The notes beneath the pieces were generated by a model that was not told the DNA's origin, ran no database searches, and saw only the letters and a program-made list of their open reading frames with translations. A stretch of 64,000 nt of DNA from Palleronia abyssalis (lineage in GTDB: Bacteria > Pseudomonadota > Alphaproteobacteria > Rhodobacterales > Rhodobacteraceae): the NCBI RefSeq assembly GCF_900302445.1, contig NZ_ONZF01000003.1, positions 1-64,000 on the forward strand, written 5' to 3'. The position numbers and the translations under genes are program-made. Shown one piece after another: positions 38,424-47,410 of this stretch (position 1 is the first letter of the stretch; the number at the start of each line of letters is the position of its first letter).

Positions 38424-38596
38424 CGCCACGATATAGAACGGAATGAGAACGCGCGAAACCCCCATGCGCCTCATGTCGATGATGCAGCATCCGCATTTGA
38501 CGCCATGTCGCCATTGCCTCAAGTGAAGTCGCAATCCGATCAGACCCCGCATCGAAAACAGCGGCACTGGTCTGAAACGCTTGGCAGGAGACGACC

Positions 38597-39295
38597 ATGG
38601 CCGACGACGACGAAATTATCCTCTCCGACCTCAGCGACGAAGAACTCGTCGAACAGATGATGGACGACCTCTACGATGGTATGAGGCCCGAAATCGAAGA
38701 GAGCGTGAACATCCTTCTGGAACGAGGATGGGAGCCTTATCGCATCCTGACCGAGGCGCTCGTCGCCGGCATGACCATCGTCGGACACGATTTCCGCGAC
38801 GGGATCCTGTTCGTCCCCGAGGTTCTTCTGGCCGCCAACGCCATGAAGGGCGGCATGTTCATTCTCAAGCCGTTGCTCGCCGAAACCGGTGCGCCCAAGC
38901 AGGGCAAGATGGTGATCGGCACCGTCAAGGGCGACATCCACGACATCGGCAAGAACCTCGTGGGCATGATGATGGAAGGCGCCGGGTTCGAGGTCGTGGA
39001 CCTGGGCATCAACAACCCGGTCGAGGATTACCTCGAAGCGCTGGTCCGCGAACAGGCCGATATCCTGGGCATGTCCGCCCTTCTGACGACCACGATGCCC
39101 TACATGAAGGTCGTGATCGACACGATGAAGGAGAAGGGCATCCGCGACGATTACATCGTGCTGGTCGGCGGCGCCCCCCTGAACGAGGAATTCGGCCGCG
39201 CCATCGGTGCCGACGCCTATTGCCGCGATGCCGCCGTCGCGGTCGAGACGGCGAAGGATTTCGTCAAGCGCCGCCACAATCAGATGAACGCCTGA
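38597..39295 (+). CDS. Corrinoid methyl-carrier protein (split MetH cobalamin-binding module)
   Basis: The 232-residue protein has a helical B12-binding cap (about 5-90) and a Rossmann domain with KGDIHDIGKNLV, in which His115 is the lower axial cobalt ligand of base-off cobalamin; the VGGAPLNEEFGRAIGAD segment completes the nucleotide-tail pocket. It shuttles methyl between the methyl-THF methyltransferase (10056) and the homocysteine methyltransferase (35729) and is reactivated by RACo (11360). The first 27 residues hold 12 Asp/Glu and no Lys/Arg (MADDDEIILSDLSDEELVEQ and onward). The ribosome-binding site is CAGGAGA. Confidence 0.92.
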   Translation: MADDDEIILSDLSDEELVEQMMDDLYDGMRPEIEESVNILLERGWEPYRILTEALVAGMTIVGHDFRDGILFVPEVLLAANAMKGGMFILKPLLAETGAPKQGKMVIGTVKGDIHDIGKNLVGMMMEGAGFEVVDLGINNPVEDYLEALVREQADILGMSALLTTTMPYMKVVIDTMKEKGIRDDYIVLVGGAPLNEEFGRAIGADAYCRDAAVAVETAKDFVKRRHNQMNA

Positions 39296-39386
39296 CCGCA
39301 AATCCGACGGTACCACGCCAGACGTTGACGTAACGTTCGGCGAGCGGTCAAATCCCGGGCAAGCGCATGGATGCGGGGCCCGGGAC

Positions 39387-40772
39387 ATGACAGAAGACAC
39401 CACACGTCGAACCCGGGACGCCATCGACCGTCTGCACCGCGGCTATGACCTTTCCTTCCGGACCCGTTTCGCACCCGTGGTGATCGTCGTCTGGGCGCTT
39501 ATCGCTACGCTTCCCATCCATACTTCGACCGTGACCTCGGCACTCTATCCTACCGCGATCGCTCCGCCTGCTGCGATCCTGCGCACCGATATCGACCGCG
39601 CCCGGCTGGCCGCCATCGAAGCCCGAACCCTTGCCTCCGCTGTCGCGGGGCAAACCGCAGCCGACACCGCTTCGGAACTGGCCGCCCGCCGCGCCATACT
39701 CGACCGGATCGAGGCCGAAGACCGTGGCGTCCGGCAAGGCGCCGCCCGCATCCGCGCGGCGGAGCTTCGTCTCACCACTGCAAGCGTTCTGTTTTTTGCC
39801 GCACTGGGCGTCGCTCTTATCGGGCATCTGGGTATCGCCATCAGGGTCCTGTCGGCGATCGAGACGCACAATTCCCCGCGGCGCGTCGTCGGACCCGGCG
39901 TCGGGACGATCCTGTCGGGGACGGCCGCGGCCGCCCTTGCCTTGTCGCAGTCCGGATGGACCCTGGGACTTCCTCAGCGCTTTGTGGACGCGCTGGTCCC
40001 GGATCGTGCGCCCATCGCGTTTGCCTCGGGTCTGGCCGGCCTCGTCGTTCTGCTAATGCTAACACAACTGAACACCTGGACTTTCGCGTCGAACTGGCCG
40101 CGTCATCGCGTTGCCGTCGACGTGCGGCGATTGCTCGTCACGCCCGGCCAGGACATTCCGACGTTGAGGCAGATGTGCAAGACCGGCCCCAAGGTCAGCG
40201 ACGACGGCCCGAAGGTCTGGCGAGAGGTCGCGCCCGCCGTCTCGATGCGCAATATCCGCCAGACCTGCATTCCCGTCGTCATCGTCATGGCCCTCGGGCT
40301 GCTCGCGCTTGCGCTTACGGTCGAGGTGGCGGCACTGCGCACTACCGGCGGCCGCGAACTGCCACAGGGTGTGGCGCAGTTGGGGAATGCGTGGCTCATC
40401 TCGACCGGGGTGCTGTTCTCGGCGGCGGTGGCCCTATGCTATGCGATCCCGGCATTGCGCGTTGCGCCCTATGCCGCGGCAACCGAACGGCCCGCGACAT
40501 CCGACGCGTTGAAGTTTGCCGACAGGGCGCTGGACCGGATGTTTCCGCGCGGCAACGCCCCCGGGCCCCTAGAAGAGGACCCGCCCGGGCTTCGCGCGCT
40601 GATCTGCCATATCGGCGCTGGAGAAACCAAGTTCAGGACCATCCTCGACGGGGCCACACAGATCTCGATGCCCCACGACCTTCTGGGCGATACGCTGACC
40701 GAGAAGGGCAAGGTTCTCCTGACACTTCTGACCCCAGCCCTCGGCAGCGGCCTGCTTGCCGTACTGACCTGA
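39387..40772 (+). CDS. Multi-spanning membrane protein of unknown function
   Basis: This 461-residue protein has about six hydrophobic segments: FAPVVIVVWALIATLPI (near 28-44), ASVLFFAALGVALIGHLGIA (about 130-150), ILSGTAAAALALS, a segment near 210-225, PVVIVMALGLLALALTVEV and WLISTGVLFSAAVALCYAIP. The C-terminal roughly 90 residues are soluble and contain an acidic, Pro-rich stretch (GPLEEDPPGLRALICHIGAGE). I do not recognise the family. It lies 91 bp after the corrinoid gene and is followed by two more genes before DUF1638. Confidence 0.65.
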   Translation: MTEDTTRRTRDAIDRLHRGYDLSFRTRFAPVVIVVWALIATLPIHTSTVTSALYPTAIAPPAAILRTDIDRARLAAIEARTLASAVAGQTAADTASELAARRAILDRIEAEDRGVRQGAARIRAAELRLTTASVLFFAALGVALIGHLGIAIRVLSAIETHNSPRRVVGPGVGTILSGTAAAALALSQSGWTLGLPQRFVDALVPDRAPIAFASGLAGLVVLLMLTQLNTWTFASNWPRHRVAVDVRRLLVTPGQDIPTLRQMCKTGPKVSDDGPKVWREVAPAVSMRNIRQTCIPVVIVMALGLLALALTVEVAALRTTGGRELPQGVAQLGNAWLISTGVLFSAAVALCYAIPALRVAPYAAATERPATSDALKFADRALDRMFPRGNAPGPLEEDPPGLRALICHIGAGETKFRTILDGATQISMPHDLLGDTLTEKGKVLLTLLTPALGSGLLAVLT

Positions 40773-40823
40773 CCCTTCCCATTCCCTTCGACGTTCCCCA
40801 TATCGCAATGCAGGAGGTGCGCC

Positions 40824-41033
40824 ATGCCGCTCGACCGTTTCGTCCTGATCCTCGTGCTCGTCATTCTGGCCGCCGGCATCACGGTATGGCTGGGGACAAT
40901 CGTCTTCGCCGGGATCTCGCAGCCGTGGATCCTGTCGCTTCTGATCCCCGCGGCGCTGATCGCCTATGTCGTGGTGCGTGTCATCCGCGACCGCATGGCC
41001 GAGGGCGACAAATACGACCGGACCCCGCGCTGA
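40824..41033 (+). CDS. Small two-TM membrane protein
   Basis: The 69-residue protein is largely hydrophobic (FVLILVLVILAAGITVWLGTIVF, then ILSLLIPAALIAYVVVRVI) with a charged C-terminal tail. A strong GGAGG precedes the start, so the frame is probably real. Its stop overlaps the start of the YbjQ-type gene by one base. Function is unknown. Confidence 0.65.
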   Translation: MPLDRFVLILVLVILAAGITVWLGTIVFAGISQPWILSLLIPAALIAYVVVRVIRDRMAEGDKYDRTPR

Positions 41034-41350
41034 TGCTGATCGTCACGACCGAGACCGTCGCGGGCCGCGAGATTGCCCAGACCCTGGGTCTGGTGCGCGG
41101 CTCGACCGTGCGGGCCAAGCATCTGGGATCGGACATCGTCGCAAGCCTGCGTAACCTCGTCGGGGGCGAAGTCCGCGAATACGCCCAGCTTCTGGCCGGC
41201 GCACGGGAACAGGCGCTGGATCGCATGATCGCCGAGGCTGAGGCCATGGGCGCGGACGCCATCGTCGGCGCGCGGTTCGAGACGTCGCAGATCGCCCAGC
41301 AGGCCAGCGAGGTCCTGGCTTTCGGCACGGCCGTCAAGCTGGCCCCGTGA
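41033..41350 (+). CDS. YbjQ/UPF0145-family protein
   Basis: The 105-residue protein follows the YbjQ pattern (IVTTETVAGREIAQTLGLVRGSTVRA; SLRNLVGGEVREYAQLL; A-GADAIVGARFETSQI). Members form pentameric rings of a dodecin-like fold and have been called heavy-metal-binding, with little direct evidence. It is translationally linked to the small membrane protein upstream (1-nt overlap) and to DUF1638 downstream (4-nt overlap). Confidence 0.85.
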   Translation: MLIVTTETVAGREIAQTLGLVRGSTVRAKHLGSDIVASLRNLVGGEVREYAQLLAGAREQALDRMIAEAEAMGADAIVGARFETSQIAQQASEVLAFGTAVKLAP

Positions 41351-41988
41351 CCCTGCCCGACGAAGCCGCGCTGACCCATGACGGCCTGCGCCCCGACGGT
41401 GCCGGGCGCGTTCTGGTGCTGGCCTGCGGGGCGCTCGCGCGCGAGATCACCGCGCTGATCCGTCTGAACGATCTGGATCATGTGGATCTGGCCTGCCTTC
41501 CGGCGATCCTGCACAACCGGCCCGAAAGAATCGCGCCGGCCCTGCGCGAGGCGATCCTGCGGCATCGGGCTGATTACGAAACAATTCTGATCGGATACGG
41601 GGATTGTGGCACCGGGGGCGACATTGATCGCCTCTGTGCCGAGTTCGGCGTACAGCGCCTGCCCGGCGCCCATTGCTACGCCTTCTTCACCGGGGTCGGG
41701 TCGTTCGAGGCGGCGGCCGAAGATGAGATCACTGCTTTCTACCTCACCGATTTCCTGGCCCGGCAGTTCGACGCCTTCGTCACGCGCCCCCTCGGCCTCG
41801 ACCGTCATCCTGAACTGCGCGAAATGTATTTCGGTAATTACGATCGGTTGGTTTACCTCGCCCAGACCGACGACCCTGAACTGACCCGTCGTGCCGAAGC
41901 CGCGGCTTCATCCTTGGGCCTGCGGTTCGAACGACGTTTCACCGGCTTTGGCGACCTTGAAACCGTGCTTGCGACGGCCGCCGATTAG
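41347..41988 (+). CDS. DUF1638-family protein
   Basis: The 213-residue protein has the DUF1638 pattern: VLACGALAREI, LPAILHNRPERI, IGYGDCGTGGDID, and HCYAFFTGV. The conserved Cys and His residues suggest a metal site. The family is strongly associated with corrinoid methyltransferase genes, and I recall that a DUF1638 gene is co-required with the split methionine synthase in Phaeobacter inhibens. A role in supporting the corrinoid protein, such as assembly or reductive maintenance, is inferred. It is convergent with sufE, with a 4-bp overlap. Confidence 0.8.
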   Translation: MTLPDEAALTHDGLRPDGAGRVLVLACGALAREITALIRLNDLDHVDLACLPAILHNRPERIAPALREAILRHRADYETILIGYGDCGTGGDIDRLCAEFGVQRLPGAHCYAFFTGVGSFEAAAEDEITAFYLTDFLARQFDAFVTRPLGLDRHPELREMYFGNYDRLVYLAQTDDPELTRRAEAAASSLGLRFERRFTGFGDLETVLATAAD

Positions 41989-42395
41989 CCCGCGTTTCTG
42001 GCCGTGACGCGGATCCGTTCGACCATGGCGCGCAGACCGTTCGAGCGTTGCGACGACAGATGGTCATTCAGACCAAGCCGCGCCAATTCGCCCTCGGCAT
42101 CGATCTTCGGCACGGACCCCACAGGCTCCCCGGCATAGAGGGCATGCAGGATCGCGATCAGACCCTTGACGATCATCGCGTCGGAATCGCCACGGAAGTC
42201 GAACTTGCCCGCCTCGATGGTGGGCACCAGCCAGACCTGGCTGGCGCAGCCTTCGACCTTGGTGGCTGGCACCTTCAGGGCATCCTCCAGGGGGGGCATC
42301 GCCTTGCCGATCTCGATCACGTGGCGATACCGGTCCTCCCAATCGTCCAGGAATTCGAAAGTGTCGGCAATGTCCTCGAACGCGGCGCTGGCCAT
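41985..42395 (-). CDS. sufE: SufE-family sulfur acceptor
   Basis: The 136-residue protein accepts persulfide sulfur from the cysteine desulfurase SufS and stimulates Fe-S cluster assembly. The catalytic Cys is in KVEGCASQVWL, and the fold signature runs from FEFLDDWEDRYRHVIEIGK to HLSSQRSNGLRAMVERI. The start at 42395 (MASAAFEDI) fits the family length. Here it stands alone rather than in a suf operon. Confidence 0.93.
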   Translation of the reverse strand: MASAAFEDIADTFEFLDDWEDRYRHVIEIGKAMPPLEDALKVPATKVEGCASQVWLVPTIEAGKFDFRGDSDAMIVKGLIAILHALYAGEPVGSVPKIDAEGELARLGLNDHLSSQRSNGLRAMVERIRVTARNAG

Positions 42396-42523
42396 GATCT
42401 TTCCCCGGTGCTGGTCCGGGGTGGCAGGTAAGCCCCGGGTGCCCCGGTGGCAAGCCGCCAACAGCTTTTCACACCGCGGCACATCGGCTATCGCTTCGGG
42501 CGGGGAAAAACTGTGGGGGGACC

Positions 42524-42973
42524 ATGATGACACGATTCATGCTGGCGGCACTCGTCGCGCTGAGCGTTGCGGGATGCGGACGCCTGAATCCGTTCGGCGG
42601 TGCCGGCGAAACCGATGAGGTCATGCGTCCCGACACGATCTCGGCCGAAATCCCGGACGACCGTCCGCTGGTCCCCGCCCTTGCCGGCATCGAGGTCGAG
42701 CCCGACACCACCGGCGCCGCCATCGTCCGCGCGACCGCCGCAATCCCGCGCCCCGGCTACTGGAAGGCGGCCCTGATCCCGCTGCCGCAAACCGACCCCG
42801 GCGTGCTGCGCCTGGCCTTCGTGGCGAATCCACCCACCGATGCGACGCCCCTGCCCGCCCCCGACCGCGTGCGCAGGATCACGGCGGCCTACGAGATTTC
42901 CCCCCGCGATCTCTTCAGCATCCGGGAAATCGTCGTCCTGTCGGAGCAGAACGCCCAGACGATCCGTCGCTGA
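42524..42973 (+). CDS. Putative lipoprotein, function unknown
   Basis: The 149-residue protein has a signal peptide ending in a lipobox (ALVALSVAGC, lipidated Cys near residue 18), followed by a mature part with LRLAFVANPP and a closing RIREIVVLSEQN-like segment (the sequence is FSIREIVVLSEQN). It is probably a small inner- or outer-membrane lipoprotein. It ends exactly where the convergent antiporter gene ends. I do not recognise a named family. Confidence 0.7.
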   Translation: MMTRFMLAALVALSVAGCGRLNPFGGAGETDEVMRPDTISAEIPDDRPLVPALAGIEVEPDTTGAAIVRATAAIPRPGYWKAALIPLPQTDPGVLRLAFVANPPTDATPLPAPDRVRRITAAYEISPRDLFSIREIVVLSEQNAQTIRR

Positions 42974-44827
42974 TCAGCCTTTCTTCTCGCTCGTGGGCTT
43001 TTGATCCTCGCTGACGGTCTCGGCCTCGCCTGGCGGCAGCATCGACACCAGACGCACACCGGGCCCGGCGGCGACCTCGTCATCCTTGCCGATGAAATGG
43101 ATCTCCCCAGCCGTGTCGATGAAGGCCAGAAGCTTGGCCTCGGGGCGTTTCTCGCGCCACTCCTTCATCCGGTATTCCTCGCTCAACCGCGTGACGCGGA
43201 ACGTCCAGTTCTGCCACATGAGCCGATTGAGCTCGTTATACGTCGCATTCCCCGCGAAGGTTCGCCCACCCAGCGAGGATGGCAACGCATGCCGTGCGTT
43301 CGCCGCCTTCTCGCGCGCCAACTGATAGACATTCTCGCGCCCGAATTCCGGGCCCAGATCGGTGGCGACCAGCGTGTTGTAGGCTTCGTTGTCAGTCGCG
43401 GCGACCACGATCTTGTAGCCCGCCATGTCCACCCGAAGCTCGGCCCCCTCCGACAGGACGTCGCCGAAGAACGTCTCGATCCCCAATTCACGCGCCCGCC
43501 GCAGATGCCCGCGGTTCGCATCCGTCACAAGAACCGGGATCTCGGCCTTCTTCAGCGTCTCGGCCAGCCCGGTCGTCCAGTAGGACCCGCCCACCAGGAT
43601 GACGCCCGGCACCTCGGCCGCCGTCACCTTCAGGAATCGCGCGACCGGCGCCAGCGTGAAGCCATGCACGACCACCGACGCGGCCACCAGGATGAAGGCC
43701 AGCGGACCGATCAGCGCGCCGTCCTCGACCCCCAGACCGATCAGACGTTCGCCGAACAGACCGGCGACGGCCACCAGAACCACGCCGCGCGGGCCGGTCG
43801 TCGCCACCAGAATCTTTTCGCGGATCGGCAGGTCGGTGAAGTAAAGCGCCAGGAACACCGTGACCGGCCGGACCACTGACAACACCACGATAACGAACAG
43901 GATGGACCGCCACGTCAGCTGGGACAGGGCGCTGAAGTCCAGGGACGCCGCCAGCAGAATGAACACACCCGAAACCAGAAGGACCGTCGCATGCTCCTTG
44001 AACCGGCGCATCTCCTCATAGCTGGGCAGGTTCGCGTTGGCGATCACGATGCCCATCACGGTCACGGCCAGAAGCCCGGATTCGTGCAAGATCAGGTCGC
44101 TAACGGCAAAGACGCCCAGCACGACCACGAACAGCACCGGCACCTTCATGTATTCGGGCACTTTGGCCCGGCGGAATGCCCAAGACAGGGCATAGCCCGC
44201 GCCGATCCCCAGCACTGTCGCCACGGTGATACCCCAGACCAGCGTCCAGGTCGCCTCGGCGAACTGCTCGGCCGTGTTCAGGACGATCACCACCTCCAGC
44301 GCCAGCACCGCAGCCAACGCGCCCACGGGGTCGTTCAGGATCGCTTCCCACTGCAACAAGGCCGCGGGACGCCGTGCCAGCCTGGCCGATCGCAGAAGCG
44401 GCGCGATCACCGTGGGGCCGGTGACGATCATGATGCCGCCGAAGACCGCGGCACTCTCCCACGTGGTGCCCGCGCCATAGCGCAGCGCCAGCGTGGACAG
44501 AAGCCACCCCACGGGCGCCCCGATGAAGACCAGCCGCTTCACCCCCGAGGCTGCGTCCCGCAGCGTATGGAAGTTCAGTGTCAGCCCCCCCTCGAACAGG
44601 ATGATGGCCACCGCGATCGAGATCATCGGCAAGTAGAACGGCCCGATATCCCGCTGGGGATCGAAGATCCCAAGAACGGGCCCCGCGATCACGCCCACGG
44701 CCAGCATGAGAACGATGGCGGGCATCCGCAATTGCCAAGCCAGCCACTGGGCCCCCACGCCAAGCGCGCCGACAAGCGCCACCGCCGCCACCGGGTCCAA
44801 TGCCCCTGCTGCCGTCTCGACTGCCAT
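42974..44827 (-). CDS. CPA-type cation:proton antiporter with C-terminal TrkA-N domain
   Basis: The 617-residue protein has about 12 transmembrane segments (residues 1-390; IILFEGGLTLNFH, GGIMIVTGPTVIAPLL and the NDPVGALAAVLAL ion-site motif) typical of CPA1/NhaP-like exchangers. A cytoplasmic Rossmann TrkA-N/RCK-like domain (GVILVGGSYWTTGLAETL; VVAATDNEAYNTLVA) probably gates it by nucleotide binding, and a short TrkA-C-like end follows. It exchanges Na+ or K+ for H+. The start at 44827 (MAVETAAGALDP) is chosen because AAGGA lies upstream; the much longer open frame beyond it is non-coding. Confidence 0.88.
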   Translation of the reverse strand: MAVETAAGALDPVAAVALVGALGVGAQWLAWQLRMPAIVLMLAVGVIAGPVLGIFDPQRDIGPFYLPMISIAVAIILFEGGLTLNFHTLRDAASGVKRLVFIGAPVGWLLSTLALRYGAGTTWESAAVFGGIMIVTGPTVIAPLLRSARLARRPAALLQWEAILNDPVGALAAVLALEVVIVLNTAEQFAEATWTLVWGITVATVLGIGAGYALSWAFRRAKVPEYMKVPVLFVVVLGVFAVSDLILHESGLLAVTVMGIVIANANLPSYEEMRRFKEHATVLLVSGVFILLAASLDFSALSQLTWRSILFVIVVLSVVRPVTVFLALYFTDLPIREKILVATTGPRGVVLVAVAGLFGERLIGLGVEDGALIGPLAFILVAASVVVHGFTLAPVARFLKVTAAEVPGVILVGGSYWTTGLAETLKKAEIPVLVTDANRGHLRRARELGIETFFGDVLSEGAELRVDMAGYKIVVAATDNEAYNTLVATDLGPEFGRENVYQLAREKAANARHALPSSLGGRTFAGNATYNELNRLMWQNWTFRVTRLSEEYRMKEWREKRPEAKLLAFIDTAGEIHFIGKDDEVAAGPGVRLVSMLPPGEAETVSEDQKPTSEKKG

Positions 44828-44995
44828 GTCCGGATAATCCTTCGTCCCGTATCCGCCAGGATGTAACATCCCCCCCGCCGAAAGAAAGAACGATAACGCC
44901 CGGTTCCGGCCGGTTTTGCGCCCATCGCACGACCCCCGGCGACCACGCACATCGCGCGGCTTGCCCCGCCCCGAAATACGTGGTCCGCTTCGCCC

Positions 44996-45523
44996 ATGGC
45001 GCCGCTGACACACCGTCCCTTGCACTGGACCTTCGTCGCGTTCGAGCTGGCCCCGATCGCCGCGTTCTCGTGGTCGGGCCGGTTCGGGCTGCCCATCGAC
45101 CAGCGGTTCATCCTGGGCGCGGGCCTGGCGGTCGCCTGCACGGCCGTGCTGGTCCTGCGGCGGTGGGCGATCAACCCGCTCTTCACCGCGATCAACCTGT
45201 GGCTCTGCCTCGAGGCCATCGCGCTCGGCGCCGGGATCGACCGGCTTGCCCGCCTCAGCGCGCAGATGCAGGAATCCGCCCTGTTCGCGACCATGCTTCT
45301 GGCGGGCCTCGTCTGCTGGGCCGTCCTGCCCCGCGGCCTGTTCTCGCGCCGCGCCGGGGATGTCCGCCGGGTCCGCCTCGGCACGCTCACGCTTCTGGGC
45401 ATGATCGCGGCCGCGCTGGTCTGGTCGCTGGCCTGGCGCGGGCACGAACAGATCGCCGCCGTCCTTCCGGCCACGGTGATCCTCCTCGCCCAGCAGTTGT
45501 GGCCCTCGGCCCGGCCGGCCTGA
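44996..45523 (+). CDS. Small integral membrane protein, function unknown
   Basis: This 175-residue protein has about five hydrophobic segments (FVAFELAPIAAFSWSG, ILGAGLAVACTAVLVL, INLWLCLEAIALGAG, ALFATMLLAGLVCWAVL, LGTLTLLGMIAAALVW). No motif was recognised. It precedes the alpha-glucosidase gene by 83 bp on the same strand, but functional linkage is doubtful. Confidence 0.55.
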   Translation: MAPLTHRPLHWTFVAFELAPIAAFSWSGRFGLPIDQRFILGAGLAVACTAVLVLRRWAINPLFTAINLWLCLEAIALGAGIDRLARLSAQMQESALFATMLLAGLVCWAVLPRGLFSRRAGDVRRVRLGTLTLLGMIAAALVWSLAWRGHEQIAAVLPATVILLAQQLWPSARPA

Positions 45524-45606
45524 GCGGCCCTCGGGGCCCCGCCTTGCGACGCCCCCGACGCTTTGCTAGCGCGATCCGAACGCTTCCTTCCCGAAAGGCC
45601 CCTGCG

Positions 45607-47181
45607 ATGACCGGAACCGATGCGCCCTGGTGGCAAAGCGGCATTATCTATCAGATTTATCCCCGCTCGTTCCAGGATTCGACCGGCTCGGGCGTGGGCG
45701 ACCTGAACGGCATCCGCATGCGCCTTTCGCATGTCGCGTCCCTGGGCGCGGACGCGGTCTGGATCTCGCCCATCTACCCTTCGCCCATGAAGGACGGGGG
45801 CTACGACATCTCGGACTATACGGGGGTCGAGCCGATCTTCGGCACCATCGCGGATTTCGAGGCGCTGACCGACGAGGCCCATCGCCTGGGGCTGAAGGTC
45901 CTTCTGGATTTCGTGCCCGCCCACAGCTCGGACCAGCATCCGTGGTTCCAGGCCAGTCGCAGGTCGCGCGACGACGCGAAACGCGACTGGTACATCTGGC
46001 GCGAGGCGGGACCGGATGGCGGCCCGCCCAACAACTGGATCAGCGAGTTCGGCGGCCCGGCCTGGACGTGGGACGAGACCACGCAGCAATACTACTTGCA
46101 TATCTACGCGCGCGAACAACCGGCGCTGAACTGGCGCAATCCGGACGTTGCTCAGGCTATGCTGGACGCGATGGCCACTTGGTACGACCGCGGTGTCGAT
46201 GGCTTCCGCGTCGATGCGGTGGAACACCTGACGCCGGACGCCAAATTGCGCGACAACCCGAAGAACCCCGACTGGGATCCGAAAGAGGGCCCGGCGCGGT
46301 CGCTATTTCGCACCTATACCTCCCACCAACCCGAGGTCTTCCCCCATGTCCGCGCCATGCGGGCCGTGGCCGACGCGTACGCCACCCAAGACGGCGCCCG
46401 ACTTCTGGTCGGGGAAGCCTACGGAAATATAGATGAGGTCATGCTCTATTACGGCGCGGCGGGCGACGGCTTCCAGCTGCCCTTCAACTTTGAACTGATC
46501 CAGGCCCCCTGGGACCCGCTTCACATCGCCAACTACATCGACCGCTACGAGGCGATGATCCCCGAAGGGGGTTGGCCGAACTGGGTGCTTGGCAACCACG
46601 ATCGCGACCGCATCACCAGCCGTGTCGGCGCTGCGCAAGCCCGGGTGGCCAAGATGCTGCTTCTGACCCTGCGCGGCACGCCTACGCTGTGGCAGGGTGA
46701 CGAGCTGGGTATGGAGAACGAGCACGTCCCGGAGGAGCTTCTCCAAGACCCCTGGGCCATCAACAACCCCGACACCGGCATCGGTCGCGACCCCGTGCGG
46801 ATCCCAATGCCTTGGGACGATACGCTTGGACGCGGCTTCACGAGAGGTACGTCCTTCCTTCCCATGTCGGGCATCGCTTCCGCCGCCGCACAGGCACAAG
46901 ATGCGCAGTCGATGCTGACCCTCGTGCGCGCCCTCATCACCCTGCGCCGCGCGGAACCCGCACTCAACTGCGGTACTTATTCGCGCCTTCATGCCGACGG
47001 CGCGGTCCTCGCCTACTGCCGCGCCCATGAAGGAAGATCGCTGGCGGTCGCCCTGAACTTCACCGATGAACCGCAGCCCCTGCCCGTTCAAGGCACGGCG
47101 CGGCTCTCTACCCTCCCCGACCGCGATCTTCGCACGGTCGACGGGCTTCTGCCCGATGAAGGGGTCATATTCGATCTTTGA
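45607..47181 (+). CDS. Alpha-glucosidase, GH13 family
   Basis: This 524-residue glycoside hydrolase family 13 enzyme cleaves terminal alpha-glucosidic bonds of maltose- or isomaltose-type oligosaccharides. The catalytic triad is visible: nucleophile Asp203 (GFRVDAVEHL), acid/base Glu270 (LLVGEAYG) and Asp332 (LGNHDRDR). The N-terminus (WWQSGIIYQIYPRSFQDS) is that of the oligo-1,6-glucosidase/alpha-glucosidase subfamily, and the C-terminal beta-domain begins near residue 445. No signal peptide is seen, so it is cytoplasmic. No sugar transporter is adjacent. It ends in a hairpin and the recurrent 3' element. Confidence 0.93.
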   Translation: MTGTDAPWWQSGIIYQIYPRSFQDSTGSGVGDLNGIRMRLSHVASLGADAVWISPIYPSPMKDGGYDISDYTGVEPIFGTIADFEALTDEAHRLGLKVLLDFVPAHSSDQHPWFQASRRSRDDAKRDWYIWREAGPDGGPPNNWISEFGGPAWTWDETTQQYYLHIYAREQPALNWRNPDVAQAMLDAMATWYDRGVDGFRVDAVEHLTPDAKLRDNPKNPDWDPKEGPARSLFRTYTSHQPEVFPHVRAMRAVADAYATQDGARLLVGEAYGNIDEVMLYYGAAGDGFQLPFNFELIQAPWDPLHIANYIDRYEAMIPEGGWPNWVLGNHDRDRITSRVGAAQARVAKMLLLTLRGTPTLWQGDELGMENEHVPEELLQDPWAINNPDTGIGRDPVRIPMPWDDTLGRGFTRGTSFLPMSGIASAAAQAQDAQSMLTLVRALITLRRAEPALNCGTYSRLHADGAVLAYCRAHEGRSLAVALNFTDEPQPLPVQGTARLSTLPDRDLRTVDGLLPDEGVIFDL

Positions 47182-47183
47182 CA

Positions 47184-47233
47184 CCCCGCGTTTTGCGGGC
47201 CGGACACCGTTTGGGTATTTTTCCAAGGATGAA
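47184..47233 (+). terminator. 3' element, copy 2: hairpin plus GGGTATTTTT and CAAGGATGAA
   Basis: Three bases after the alpha-glucosidase stop, CCCGC and GCGGG form a short stem with a GTTTT loop (47185-47199). About 15 bases later GGGTATTTTT is followed by CCAAGGATGAA. Layout and the last 20 bases match the copies at 37294 and 47363. Confidence 0.65.
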
Positions 47234-47362
47234 TTGGCGATCCACCCCGCTCCGCAACCGGCGCCGATCCCGGAGCGGGGCTTCACCCTTGGCGGTCATC
47301 GGCTCCCCAGCCTGTACCGCCGGAACAGGCATAGCGCGGTAACCTTAACAAAGGGTTAGGTG

Positions 47363-47386
47363 CTTCATCCTTGTTCAAATACCCAA
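47363..47386 (-). terminator. 3' element, copy 3 (after dgt)
   Basis: On the minus strand, about 25 bp after the dgt stop, GGGTATTTGAACAAGGATGAAG occurs in the same orientation relative to its gene as the other two copies. A preceding stem is less clear (GC-rich GGCGCC region). Copies 2 and 3 face each other between convergent genes. Confidence 0.55.
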
Positions 47387-47410
47387 CCCGCCCCACCTAC
47401 GGCGCCGCGG

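Noticed and set aside
44828-46227. Long minus-strand frames extending upstream of the antiporter gene and opposite the alpha-glucosidase
   Set aside because: They overlap clearly coding plus-strand genes and have no recognisable domain; the antiporter begins at 44827.
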